Program-made: the position numbers and the translations under genes
Assembly (NCBI GenBank): GCA_038528385.1
Contig: JBCBET010000001.1
Coordinates: forward strand, 186,001-250,000
Length of the DNA stretch: 64,000 nt
Direction of reading: 5' to 3'
Origin: Shimia_B sp038528385
GTDB taxonomy: Bacteria; Pseudomonadota; Alphaproteobacteria; Rhodobacterales; Rhodobacteraceae
Shown: positions 1 to 7,023 of the stretch, piece after piece
Position numbering within the stretch: position 1 is the stretch's first letter
Layout: every line of letters begins with the position of its first letter
The notes under the pieces: model-generated
Database searches by the model: none
Told to the model about the DNA's origin: nothing
Seen by the model: the letters and a program-made list of their open reading frames with translations, nothing else

Positions 1-1
1 C

Positions 2-244
2 GCCCCGCCCGTCGACTATTTCGTGCGGGATGCGGGGGCACAGCTGGCCCATGTGCACCTGCAGGACCTCGATGGTCACGCCGACCGCCACTGGGCCCCG
101 GGCGAAGGGGAAATCCACTGGCGGGAGGTGTTCCGCGCGCTGTCGGAATGCCCGTCCGAGCCGCATCTGGTGTTGGAGCTGCGGCGGAAGGAGGACATTC
201 CCGCGGGCTACGCCCATCTTCAGGCATTGGGGCTCGTGGAATAG
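2..244 (+). CDS. Sugar phosphate isomerase/epimerase, C-terminal fragment
   Basis: Only the last 80 codons are present and the gene enters from the left edge. The peptide has the end of a xylose-isomerase-like TIM barrel: a HVHLQD strand with metal-ligand-type His residues, a GEGEIHW turn where these enzymes carry the G-x-G-x-(I/V)-x-W/F signature, and a final strand LVLEL ending in the conserved Glu. This family isomerises or epimerises sugars or sugar phosphates in the cytoplasm. The substrate cannot be told from this piece. The stop TAG is followed directly by the GTG start of the methyltransferase, so the two genes are probably cotranscribed. The frame is open up to base 2, so the true start lies outside the window. 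Confidence 0.75.
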   Translation, partial: APPVDYFVRDAGAQLAHVHLQDLDGHADRHWAPGEGEIHWREVFRALSECPSEPHLVLELRRKEDIPAGYAHLQALGLVE

Positions 245-1045
245 GTGGCCGCCGCCCCGCCCACGGGCGCCGCGTTCGCCGACGCAGAAACAGCCTCCTT
301 CTACGTGCACCGTCCGCCCTATGCCGCGGAGGCCTCTCGGCGGTTGCTCGACCGCGCGCCGGCCCGTGACCGCCTTCTCGACCTCGGCGCGGGTGAAGGC
401 AAGATCGCCCGCCAGTTTGCGCCTCATTTCGGGGAGGTCATCGCCGTCGACCCCTCCCCCGCCATGATCACGCTCGGACGCAGCTTGCCCTGCGGTCGGG
501 CGAGGACCCTCACATGGGTCTGCGCCACGGCGGAAGAGGCCGCACTGACCGGGACGTTCGACGTCGTCAGCTTCGCGTCGAGCATTCACTGGATGGATCT
601 CGAGCGACTTTTCTCAGCGCTCGCACCGCATCTCGCGCAGGACCATGTCATCGCGGTCCTAGAAGGCGACACTCCCCATGCGCCGCCATGGGCAGAGGCA
701 TATCAGGTCTTTCTTGCGCGGTGGGTGCCAAGGGTGACGGGGCGGCCACACGGATCGGAGGAATGGACGGCGTCCCGCGAGCGACATCTGACCTATCTCG
801 ATGTCATATCGACTGAGGCACTGCTGTCCGACCCGATCCGTCAAAGCGCCGTTGACTTCGTTGCCTGTCAGCATTCGAGGGCGAGCTTCACCGCGCGCAA
901 GCTCGCCACGTGCCGCGCGGACTTCGATCAGGAACTTCTAGACCTCCTCGCCCCCCATTCGGCTGGCGACAGTCAGCTGACCTACCGGGTGCAGACGAAG
1001 CTGACCCTCGCGCGGCTGAGGGGCGGACCCTGCGGCGTGTCCTGA
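245..1045 (+). CDS. Class I SAM-dependent methyltransferase
   Basis: A 266-residue protein starting with GTG directly after the preceding stop codon. Motif I of the Rossmann methyltransferase fold is clear (LLDLGAGEGKIAR, about residues 38-50), followed by a motif II-like acidic strand (VIAVDPSPAM, about 62-71) and a motif IV-like segment (FDVVSFASSIHWMD, about 105-118). The FASSIHWMD part resembles the UbiE/COQ5-like methyltransferase_11 subgroup. It should bind S-adenosylmethionine and methylate a small molecule. The substrate cannot be assigned. It is placed between an isomerase and a decayed ATPase gene, convergent with the phn operon, and has no obvious tie to phosphonate metabolism. Confidence 0.8.
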   Translation: MAAAPPTGAAFADAETASFYVHRPPYAAEASRRLLDRAPARDRLLDLGAGEGKIARQFAPHFGEVIAVDPSPAMITLGRSLPCGRARTLTWVCATAEEAALTGTFDVVSFASSIHWMDLERLFSALAPHLAQDHVIAVLEGDTPHAPPWAEAYQVFLARWVPRVTGRPHGSEEWTASRERHLTYLDVISTEALLSDPIRQSAVDFVACQHSRASFTARKLATCRADFDQELLDLLAPHSAGDSQLTYRVQTKLTLARLRGGPCGVS

Positions 1046-1554
1046 TCACCGGCTGTTCTGGCGGCGTAAAATCCACGTTGCTGCAAGCCTTGGCGGCGCG
1101 GGGCCATGGGACGGTGTCCGAACCCGGGCAGCGTGTGGTGGAGGCGGAGCAGGCCTCTGGCGGGCGTGGCCTTCCGTGGCGGGACATGGGCTCACTCCTG
1201 AAGAAAGCGGCGGATCTCGCGCGTGCGGATCTCGCGCAAGGCGCCGAGCAAGTGATCTTCGTCGCCCGGGGCCTCTTCGATGCCGCTGTCGGACTGCGGC
1301 ATGTATGAGAGCGGCCGCTTTCTGCCACGTTGGGCACGCGGTTTCCCTTTTGCGGGCAAGTTCTGCTCGTCCCGCCTCACGCGCCCCGGTTCGCTCAGGC
1401 TCCCGGGCGCCACAAGGACTTCGTGGAGGACGTCGCGGAATACGCGCGCATCCGAGCGGCCTTGGAAGAATTGGGCCTCGAGACGATCGCACTGCCCCCG
1501 AGACCGGTCGAGGACCGCGTTTCGCGGGTCGAGGCAGTCTTCGGGCCGCCCTAG
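1030..1554 (+). pseudogene. P-loop ATPase pseudogene (internal TGA, damaged Walker A)
   Basis: One reading frame of about 175 codons resembles small AAA-type predicted ATPases. It opens with a beta strand and P-loop (VLITGCSGGVKSTLLQAL), continues through a switch-like VFVARGLFD segment, and ends with a QVLLVPP...RHKDF...EYARIRAAL tail typical of the family. The frame is broken by TGA at 1306-1308. The expected Gly before the Walker A Lys is Val (GGVKST), so even the first half should not bind nucleotide normally. No ATG is available and the start overlaps the end of the methyltransferase. The final TAG lies in a CTAG tetramer that also gives the stop of the convergent permease gene. Two independent lesions support decay rather than a sequencing slip. 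Confidence 0.65.
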
Positions 1555-2033
1555 AAGACGAGCGCAACCGCCCCCGCAATCAGGGGCAAGGGAAAGGTGA
1601 AGACGACCCGCAGCAGGATGAAGCGGACACCGAGAAAGGCGAGTTCTTCGGTGATGACCTTGGTCAAAGCAAAGAGCGACCAAGCGCTGATATAGGCCAC
1701 GAGCGCGGACGCGGAGGCCCCGGCCTGCGTCGCACCGGCCGCAAGCGCAAAGCTCACGAAAGCGCCCCCCGGGGTCACGATGCCCAGCACCGCGCCGAGG
1801 AGCACGCCGGTCATGCCTGATGTGTCGCCCAGATAGGCGCGCACGCTCTCATCCGGCAAAAGCTCCGCGAAAAGGCCAGCGCTGATGAGCGCCACCACAA
1901 GGCGCGGCCCGTTCAAGAACACCATCCGCCGCGTGGCCTCAAATGCAACCTCACGATCTACCGGCGTCTCCAGCCGTTGCCAGGCCCACGCCGCCAGCGC
2001 CATCAGGACCACGGTGCCGATGACGATGTTCAT
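1551..2033 (-). CDS. Half-size permease, second of a pair
   Basis: A 160-residue, very hydrophobic protein with about four or five membrane segments. It resembles half of a DUF318/ArsP-type permease (COG0701). A central GIVTPGGAFVSFALAAGA motif followed by an AYISAWSLFALTKV segment matches the partner gene's VPGGPSMIFPLAAGF...TAWSLYGINR. The two proteins therefore look like the two halves of one eight-to-ten-helix permease encoded separately. Its ATG overlaps the partner's stop by four bases (ATGA), suggesting coupled translation and a heterodimer. It is the last gene of the minus-strand phosphonate run. The substrate is unknown; efflux or uptake of an anionic phosphorus compound would be a guess from context. 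Confidence 0.7.
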   Translation of the reverse strand: MNIVIGTVVLMALAAWAWQRLETPVDREVAFEATRRMVFLNGPRLVVALISAGLFAELLPDESVRAYLGDTSGMTGVLLGAVLGIVTPGGAFVSFALAAGATQAGASASALVAYISAWSLFALTKVITEELAFLGVRFILLRVVFTFPLPLIAGAVALVF

Positions 2034-2584
2034 CGCGTCACCCGCGCCACGAACCATCCGGCGAGCAGCGGCAAAGGCAGACAGATCAGCACGCGAAGCA
2101 GGACGAAGTCGATGTAGAGGAAAGACATCTCCCAAATCACGGTGCGGTTGATGCCGTAAAGGCTCCAGGCGGTGACGAAGGTGATGAGGACGGCGAGGCT
2201 CGCCCCCGCAGCCCGGAACCCCGCGGCGAGCGGGAAGATCATGGAGGGGCCACCGGGGACGAGGGCCCCGGCGAGGCACGCCACGACGAGGCCGCGCGCG
2301 CCGCTCTCCCCACCGACCCAGCGGGTGAGGGCCTCCCGCGGGATGAGGATCGGCACAGATGCCGCGATGAAGAACCCGCACAGGACTTTAGGGGACAGGA
2401 GAGCCAGAAATCCGAGGTAGGAGAGCGCGATCTCCAACACCCGGACCGGCCCTTCGGCGCAGGCCACGCCGAGAGCCGCGCCTGTCGCGATGCAGCCCAG
2501 GATGAAGAAGGACCCGTCAAAGGGCGACGTGCGGCCAGCCGGCTCCTCGGCCCGAGAACGACCCGCGGACTTCCCGGCCTTCAT
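2030..2584 (-). CDS. Half-size permease, first of a pair
   Basis: A 184-residue membrane protein with a polar N-terminus of about 20 residues and about five hydrophobic segments. It has the permease signature LVPGGPSMIFPLAAGF around residue 110 and the following TAWSLYGINR segment, as in half of a DUF318-type permease. Met at 2584 is chosen because it overlaps the upstream acetyltransferase stop (ATGA) and gives a normal cytoplasmic tail. The longer frame upstream reads antisense-like sequence through the acetyltransferase gene. The 4-base overlaps on both sides put it within the phosphonate transcription unit. Function is inferred only to the level of a membrane transporter subunit. Confidence 0.7.
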   Translation of the reverse strand: MKAGKSAGRSRAEEPAGRTSPFDGSFFILGCIATGAALGVACAEGPVRVLEIALSYLGFLALLSPKVLCGFFIAASVPILIPREALTRWVGGESGARGLVVACLAGALVPGGPSMIFPLAAGFRAAGASLAVLITFVTAWSLYGINRTVIWEMSFLYIDFVLLRVLICLPLPLLAGWFVARVTR

Positions 2585-3144
2585 GGTGCCGACGCGAGGT
2601 CGATGGTGAACCGCATCTCCTGCCCTCCGCCATGGGACGGGTCGCGCGCGCCCTGCCCGACGAAAGAGCCGCCCGCCTTCGCGATCACCCTGAGGGAGGC
2701 GGCGTTGCCCTCGTCCGTCGAAAGGGCGAGCCGGGTCAGGCCGATACCGCGCGCCTGTCGAAGGATCGCGCGAAGGGCCGCGGTGGCATGTCCCTCGTTC
2801 CGGCGCCAAGGGACGACGGAATACCCGACATGGCCCGAGCAGGTGGCGGGCAACGCATCGCTGCCGGGCTGCCAGCGCAGTTCGATACTGCCGCAGAACC
2901 CATCCTCCCACATCCAGCGGCGAAAACTAGGCAAGCGAGGCAAGCGGCTGCCATCCGTTGTCGTGATGGGCGGGCCCTTGGCATCGGGATCATCCAGAGA
3001 GGCCAGAAAGCCCTCTGCATCCCGGGCAATCATCGCCAGCTCCTCCTCCGCCGCCTCCGGGCGCGTCGGGCGCGGGGACCAGCCCCTCTTCAATGCGGCG
3101 ACATAGGCCGGGAGGGTCGCACGGGCCGGCCTCAAGAGGTCCAT
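2581..3144 (-). CDS. GNAT-family N-acetyltransferase
   Basis: A 187-residue protein with the GNAT fold. The acceptor-side strand (GHVGYSVVPWRRNEGHATAAL, read in two parts around residues 109-129) contains the acetyl-CoA pyrophosphate loop R-R-N-E-G-H-A. It is followed by the usual LTRLALSTDEGNAASLRVIAKAG helix-strand near the end, in which the Asn-x-x-S motif is present. It should transfer an acetyl group from acetyl-CoA to an amine. Its place in the phosphonate operon, where E. coli carries the aminoalkylphosphonate acetyltransferase phnO, suggests an aminophosphonate or a toxic intermediate as substrate. That is inference: the sequence is not specifically PhnO-like. It overlaps the downstream permease gene by four bases. 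Confidence 0.8.
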   Translation of the reverse strand: MDLLRPARATLPAYVAALKRGWSPRPTRPEAAEEELAMIARDAEGFLASLDDPDAKGPPITTTDGSRLPRLPSFRRWMWEDGFCGSIELRWQPGSDALPATCSGHVGYSVVPWRRNEGHATAALRAILRQARGIGLTRLALSTDEGNAASLRVIAKAGGSFVGQGARDPSHGGGQEMRFTIDLASAP

Positions 3145-3151
3145 GGCCGTC

Positions 3152-3778
3152 TCACCGGTACTTTTCGATGAAGGCGTCGATGTCGAGTCTGCGGATGTCG
3201 GGCAACGCGGCGCGGTAGGTGTCTCGCGGCCAGTCCCAGACGGCGATGTCCTGCAGCGCCTGGGCCTGCGCCTCGCTAAAGCGGCGCTTGATTTCGCGCG
3301 CAGGCACGCCGCCGACGACCGTGTACGGCGCCACATCGCGGGTCACGACCGCCCCCGCCCCGATGACAGCCCCCGTGCCAATGGTGACGCCCGCGGTGAC
3401 GGTCACCCCGTGCCCGATCCAGACGTCGTGGCCGATGGTGACCCAGTGGTCTTTGCGCCAGGCGAAGAAATCGTGGTCGTCTTCGCCCAGCCCATAGGCC
3501 TCAGCCCGGTAGACGGAATGGTGCTGCACGGCGCGCCAGGTGGGGTGGTTGCCGGGATTGATGCGGGTCGCGTTGGCGATGGAGCAGAACTTGCCGATGG
3601 TCGTCCAGACGACGTGGCAGTTCTGGGTGATGTAGCTGTAGTCCCCCATCTGGGAGGCTTTCATGACGGTGCCGCGGCCCACCTCCGTCCAGACGCCCAG
3701 CTCGCAATCCTCGACCTGCGCGCCCTCGTGGATGGTGGGGGCCTCGCTGAGGTGCTTCTTGGAACCGGCGCCGCTCAT
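3152..3778 (-). CDS. Phosphonate-associated hexapeptide-repeat acetyltransferase
   Basis: A 208-residue left-handed beta-helix protein of the chloramphenicol/xenobiotic acetyltransferase type. Hexapeptide turns are visible from residue 20 to 155 (IGKFCSIANATRINPGNH; VTIGHDVWIGHGVTVTAGVTIG; GAVIGAGAVVTRDV), ending in the VVGGVPAREIKRRF motif typical of these trimeric enzymes. The NPGNHPTWRAVQHHSVYR segment is characteristic of the subgroup that recurs in C-P lyase operons (phosphonate metabolism hexapeptide transferase). The catalytic His of the family lies in this loop. It probably acetylates an amino group on a phosphonate or pathway intermediate. It overlaps the metallophosphoesterase gene by four bases and ends seven bases before the acetyltransferase start. 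Confidence 0.85.
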   Translation of the reverse strand: MSGAGSKKHLSEAPTIHEGAQVEDCELGVWTEVGRGTVMKASQMGDYSYITQNCHVVWTTIGKFCSIANATRINPGNHPTWRAVQHHSVYRAEAYGLGEDDHDFFAWRKDHWVTIGHDVWIGHGVTVTAGVTIGTGAVIGAGAVVTRDVAPYTVVGGVPAREIKRRFSEAQAQALQDIAVWDWPRDTYRAALPDIRRLDIDAFIEKYR

Positions 3779-4569
3779 GTCTCGTCTCTTTCAAAGGCCG
3801 CGTGCGCGTCGTTGTAATTGTCGAAATGCAAGGTCGTTTTCCTGTCATCGCTCAACACGATGGCCATCTGCGCGGGGCCCGTGAGGCGGCGCTTGTTGGT
3901 TTTGCGTCCGAAGTCCTCGACCGAGGTGGAGTGCCCGCCCGCGAGCGTCGTGAACGGTATGCCGCGGTGGAAGCTGGTCGTCGTCATGTGGATGTGGCCG
4001 CTGATCACGTGGCGCACGTGACCGTGGGCGGCGAGGCGCTCGATCAGCTCTTCCGGGGCCTCGAGGGTGTAGGGATCCATGCGTGTATCGACGGGAACGA
4101 CGTGGTGATGGAGCGCCACGACGACGGGCGCGCCCTTCGCCTCCGCCAGACGGGCATCGAGCCACGAGAGACGATCGGCGCAAAGCTCCCCCTCGGGCGC
4201 GACGGGATAGGGGCCGTCGGGGGACAGCTTCAGAGAATCCAGCACCAAAACGTGGTGGCCGTCCACGACGCGCGCGTATTGCGCAAAGCCGGCTGTGCCG
4301 TCGAAGACCCGAAGGAAGGCCCCTCGGTCGTCGTGGTTCCCCACGGTGGCGACCCAGGGCGGCGTCAGCTGTGAAAGCGTCGCGTGCGCTTCCGCGTAGA
4401 CCGCCACGCTCCCGCGGTCGGCGATGTCCCCGGCCACGATGACGAGGTCCGCATCGTCGTAGCCGGCGTTGATGCGCGCCACCGCGGCAGCGAGCCGAGC
4501 CTGGTTGCCCAGGTCGTTGGCCGCACCGGGTGCCATGAGGTGAAGATCACTGAGGACGATGAGCTTCAT
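3775..4569 (-). CDS. Calcineurin-like metallophosphoesterase (class III phosphodiesterase type)
   Basis: A 264-residue cytoplasmic hydrolase with the full set of dinuclear-metal motifs: D-x-H in LSDLHL (Asp8, His10), GDIADRG (Asp48), GNHDDRGAF (Asn78, His79), ALHHHVVP and SGHIHMTT. This pattern is that of the GpdQ/Rv0805 class of phosphodiesterases. Within a C-P lyase operon it could open the cyclic ribose phosphate made from the lyase product, replacing PhnP which is absent here. Alternatively it could cleave glycerophosphodiesters imported by the transporter. Both are inference. It overlaps both neighbours by four bases (ATGA), so its product is likely made together with the kinase and the hexapeptide transferase. 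Confidence 0.85.
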   Translation of the reverse strand: MKLIVLSDLHLMAPGAANDLGNQARLAAAVARINAGYDDADLVIVAGDIADRGSVAVYAEAHATLSQLTPPWVATVGNHDDRGAFLRVFDGTAGFAQYARVVDGHHVLVLDSLKLSPDGPYPVAPEGELCADRLSWLDARLAEAKGAPVVVALHHHVVPVDTRMDPYTLEAPEELIERLAAHGHVRHVISGHIHMTTTSFHRGIPFTTLAGGHSTSVEDFGRKTNKRRLTGPAQMAIVLSDDRKTTLHFDNYNDAHAAFERDET

Positions 4570-5072
4570 AGAGACGCAAGAAATCGCGCCACGTCACGCG
4601 GACGCTGCAAACGCTGCTTGGGGCAGCGGGCGTTCCTGAACGCGGCGCCTTGCTTCCGGCGCGAGGCTGCGCGCGTGCGCAGAATGAAGCCGAGAAACTC
4701 GGGCAGCATGTCGAGCCGTTCAGGGCAGTCCTCCGCCAGATCAGGCCGCGTCGTGCCGCGGTCGCGCAAGCTTCGCCGGATGACGCGCCAGAGCCGCACA
4801 ACAACCGGAATATCGAGCCAGATCAACATGTCCGCGCGCGCCAGCCGGTCGGCATAGCTCTTCGAATGCCCGCCTTCGAAGACCCATTGATCCTTGGCGA
4901 TGATCTCTTTCACCCGCGCCGTTTTCTCCGCCTCGGGCCGGTCCTGCCAGCCGGGCAGCCAGTGAACCTCGCGGTCCATGTGAAAGACGGGAAGGCCAAG
5001 ACGCTCGCCCACCGTGCGGGCAAGCGTCGATTTGCCGGAGCCTGAGCTTCCGATGATCATGATCCGCTGCAT
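4566..5072 (-). CDS. P-loop small kinase (adenylate-kinase-like, topology-modulation family)
   Basis: A 168-residue P-loop protein with Walker A GSSGSGKST at residues 8-16, an HMDREVHWLPGW segment (about 31-42) typical of the DNA topology modulation (FlaR)/adenylate-kinase-like group, and a LIWLDIPVVVRLWRVIRRS helix with arginines of the lid type. It should phosphorylate a nucleotide or small metabolite. It sits where phnN (ribose 1,5-bisphosphate kinase) often lies in phn operons. It does not look like the guanylate-kinase-like PhnN, so replacing it is only a possibility. The start is ten bases downstream of the phnE stop. The C-terminal 30 residues are rich in Arg and may be less ordered. 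Confidence 0.75.
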   Translation of the reverse strand: MQRIMIIGSSGSGKSTLARTVGERLGLPVFHMDREVHWLPGWQDRPEAEKTARVKEIIAKDQWVFEGGHSKSYADRLARADMLIWLDIPVVVRLWRVIRRSLRDRGTTRPDLAEDCPERLDMLPEFLGFILRTRAASRRKQGAAFRNARCPKQRLQRPRDVARFLASL

Positions 5073-5081
5073 GCTCGCATG

Positions 5082-5939
5082 CTACCGGACACCTTCCCAC
5101 TTCCCGATGACGCGGGTGCGGATCAGGCCGGACAGGTAGTCGATGAGGTAGACCATTCCGATGATGAGGAAGATGATCGTCCACACCTGATCCCAAAAAT
5201 ACCCCGCGATCCGGTCCGACAGGATAAACCCGATGCCCCCTGCCCCAACGATGCCCAGGATCGTGCCGGAGCGGACGTTGGATTCGAAGTTGTAGAGCAG
5301 GACCGACAGGTGGACCGGGAGCACCTGCGGCATGATCGCGTAGCGGATGGACTGTACCCGCGATCCGCCAGACGCCACGACGCCTTCGACCGGCTTCTTG
5401 GAGGTGTTCTCCAACGCCTCGGAGAAGAGTTTGGCGAAGGTGCCGATCTCGGAAACGGCGATGGCGAGGATCCCCGCGAGCGGGCCGAGGCCAAAGGCGC
5501 GGATGAAGATGAGTGCCAGGATCAACGTCTCGAACGCGCGGATGACGTCGTAGACGCGGCGCGTCCCCTGGCGGAGCCAGAAGATGCGGTTGATGTTCTT
5601 GGCCCCGAGGAAAGAGACCGGGAAAGCGATGATCGCGCCGAGCAGCGTGCCCATGAAGGCCATGGCGATCGTCTCCCCCAGGGCGGTGAAGATTTCGAGC
5701 CATTCCTCCCACGTCTCCCAGAGATGCGGTGGAAACATGAAGGACAAGACGCGGCCAAGGCGCTCGAGCCCGGTCCAGATGCGTTCGGGCGAGAAGTTGA
5801 AATCGTAGAGGCACCAGCAGAAGAGGCCGACAAAGAAGACCCAAAGGCCGATTTTCCGGGCCCGCACGAAGGGCGTGTCGCGATAGGCGCGCGGAACGGC
5901 TTCCATGAAGCGAGCGGTGTCCTGGTCCGTGATGTTCAT
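5082..5939 (-). CDS. phnE: Phosphonate ABC transporter permease PhnE, second copy
   Basis: A 285-residue inner-membrane permease with an N-terminal membrane segment (about 31-50) and a BPD-type core of five to six helices. The EAA loop is recognisable (EGVVASGGSRVQSIRYAIMPQVLP) and the late GIVGAGGIGFILSDRI is typical of PhnE. ATG at 5939 is preferred to the GTG one codon upstream because GAGGA lies at a better distance from it. It forms a heterodimeric channel with the other PhnE and works with PhnC and PhnD to import phosphonates or phosphate esters. The two permease genes are separated by about 30 bases. The first accessory gene follows after ten bases. Confidence 0.92.
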   Translation of the reverse strand: MNITDQDTARFMEAVPRAYRDTPFVRARKIGLWVFFVGLFCWCLYDFNFSPERIWTGLERLGRVLSFMFPPHLWETWEEWLEIFTALGETIAMAFMGTLLGAIIAFPVSFLGAKNINRIFWLRQGTRRVYDVIRAFETLILALIFIRAFGLGPLAGILAIAVSEIGTFAKLFSEALENTSKKPVEGVVASGGSRVQSIRYAIMPQVLPVHLSVLLYNFESNVRSGTILGIVGAGGIGFILSDRIAGYFWDQVWTIIFLIIGMVYLIDYLSGLIRTRVIGKWEGVR

Positions 5940-5971
5940 CACAAGTCCTCAAACAGCAGGGCGATTGGACA

Positions 5972-6913
5972 TCATGCGGGCCCTTTCTCGAGGCCGATGA
6001 TGCGGTGGCGCAGCTTCTCGGAGCCGTAGTCGATGACGATCACGGTCACGAAGATGATGACGAAAAGTGCGGAAAGGTCGGTGTATTCCTGGAGGCTCAG
6101 CGCCTCGCGGAACTCTTGGCCGAGGCCGCCCGCGCCGACATAGCCGATGATGGAGGAGGCCCGCACGTTGATCTCGAATCTGAGCAGCGTGTAGCTGATG
6201 ATATTAGGCAGGACTTGGGGCACGGCGCCGTAGCGGATCTGATCGAACCATGTCCCACCGGCGGCTTTCACACCCTCCAGCGGGCGCATGTCGATGTTCT
6301 CGTTCACCTCGGAGTAAAGCTTGCCCAAGGCGCCTGCCGCGTGGAGCCCGATGGCGAGCACACCCGCCATGGGCCCGACCGAGAAGCAGAAGACGAAGAT
6401 CAACGCGAAAACGAGCTCGGGCACCGTGCGCGCGATCTCGAGGTAGCGACGGCAGATCCAGAGCACCCACTTGTTCGGCGCTAGGTTGCGGGACGCCGGA
6501 AACGACAGAAGAAAGCCACCGATCACGCCGAGCACCGTGGCCATGAAGGCAATCAAGATGGTCTCGAACAGCAGGTTCATCCAGATGCGCCAGCGCCAGA
6601 ACCATTCGACCATGTCGGCCCAGAAGCTCTCGAAGCGGATGGTGGGAAACGTGCGTTCGATGAAATCCCCCAGCCGCGGCAACCCCGCCGGGATGATCCA
6701 GCGCCATTCGCGCGAACCGTCGATGTTGGTGACCTGCGTGACCCTGAAGAAGTCACCGAGCCATGCCGAGAACGTGAAGGCGATCAAAAACAGGACCGCA
6801 GCGATGGACCAGCCGATCTTTTGGCGGCGGCGCAGCGCGGCATAGTCCCGCTCGAACTGCTCAATCGGGCCGGAACTCGGCAACGGCTGAGGGATATCGG
6901 CTGTGGCGGTCAT
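5972..6913 (-). CDS. phnE: Phosphonate ABC transporter permease PhnE, first copy
   Basis: A 313-residue permease starting at ATG 6913. The longer frame upstream runs through a hairpin element and is not coding. The N-terminal membrane segment (about 40-60) is followed by a periplasmic stretch of about 60 residues and a BPD transport core. The EAA-loop region reads EGVKAAGGTWFDQIRYGAVPQVLP, and the closing YVGAGGLGQEF matches PhnE. It is longer than its partner because of the extended N-terminal region, as usual for the first of paired PhnE proteins. A strong inverted repeat lies between phnD and this gene and may lower its expression relative to the binding protein. Confidence 0.92.
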   Translation of the reverse strand: MTATADIPQPLPSSGPIEQFERDYAALRRRQKIGWSIAAVLFLIAFTFSAWLGDFFRVTQVTNIDGSREWRWIIPAGLPRLGDFIERTFPTIRFESFWADMVEWFWRWRIWMNLLFETILIAFMATVLGVIGGFLLSFPASRNLAPNKWVLWICRRYLEIARTVPELVFALIFVFCFSVGPMAGVLAIGLHAAGALGKLYSEVNENIDMRPLEGVKAAGGTWFDQIRYGAVPQVLPNIISYTLLRFEINVRASSIIGYVGAGGLGQEFREALSLQEYTDLSALFVIIFVTVIVIDYGSEKLRHRIIGLEKGPA

Positions 6914-6938
6914 GGGCGCGATCCGTTGAAAAAGGTCT

Positions 6939-6998
6939 ACCCGCCCCGGGCTTGACCCCGAGGCCTCTGAGCCAGGAGGTGGAGGGCCCGGGGCGGGT
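6939..6998 (-). terminator. Long-stem hairpin between phnD and phnE
   Basis: Perfect 13-bp arms ACCCGCCCCGGGC (6939-6951) and their complement (6986-6998) enclose a 34-base loop. In the gene direction the hairpin follows phnD and is trailed within a few bases by a run of five T. It looks like an attenuator or mRNA 3' stabiliser that would keep binding-protein mRNA more abundant than permease mRNA. The arm sequence closely resembles the element at the end of phnJ, so it probably also belongs to a dispersed palindromic repeat family. Confidence 0.65.
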
Positions 6999-7023
6999 GT
7001 TTTCCTGGTGGCGAAGAACGCCC

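Noticed and set aside
1306..1308. TGA read as selenocysteine in the P-loop gene
   Set aside because: No selenoprotein family match, and the Walker A motif is also damaged, so simple decay explains it better.
4566..5072. Call of the P-loop kinase as PhnN
   Set aside because: The HMDREVHWLPGW segment and lid helix fit the topology-modulation/adenylate-kinase-like group, not the guanylate-kinase-like PhnN.
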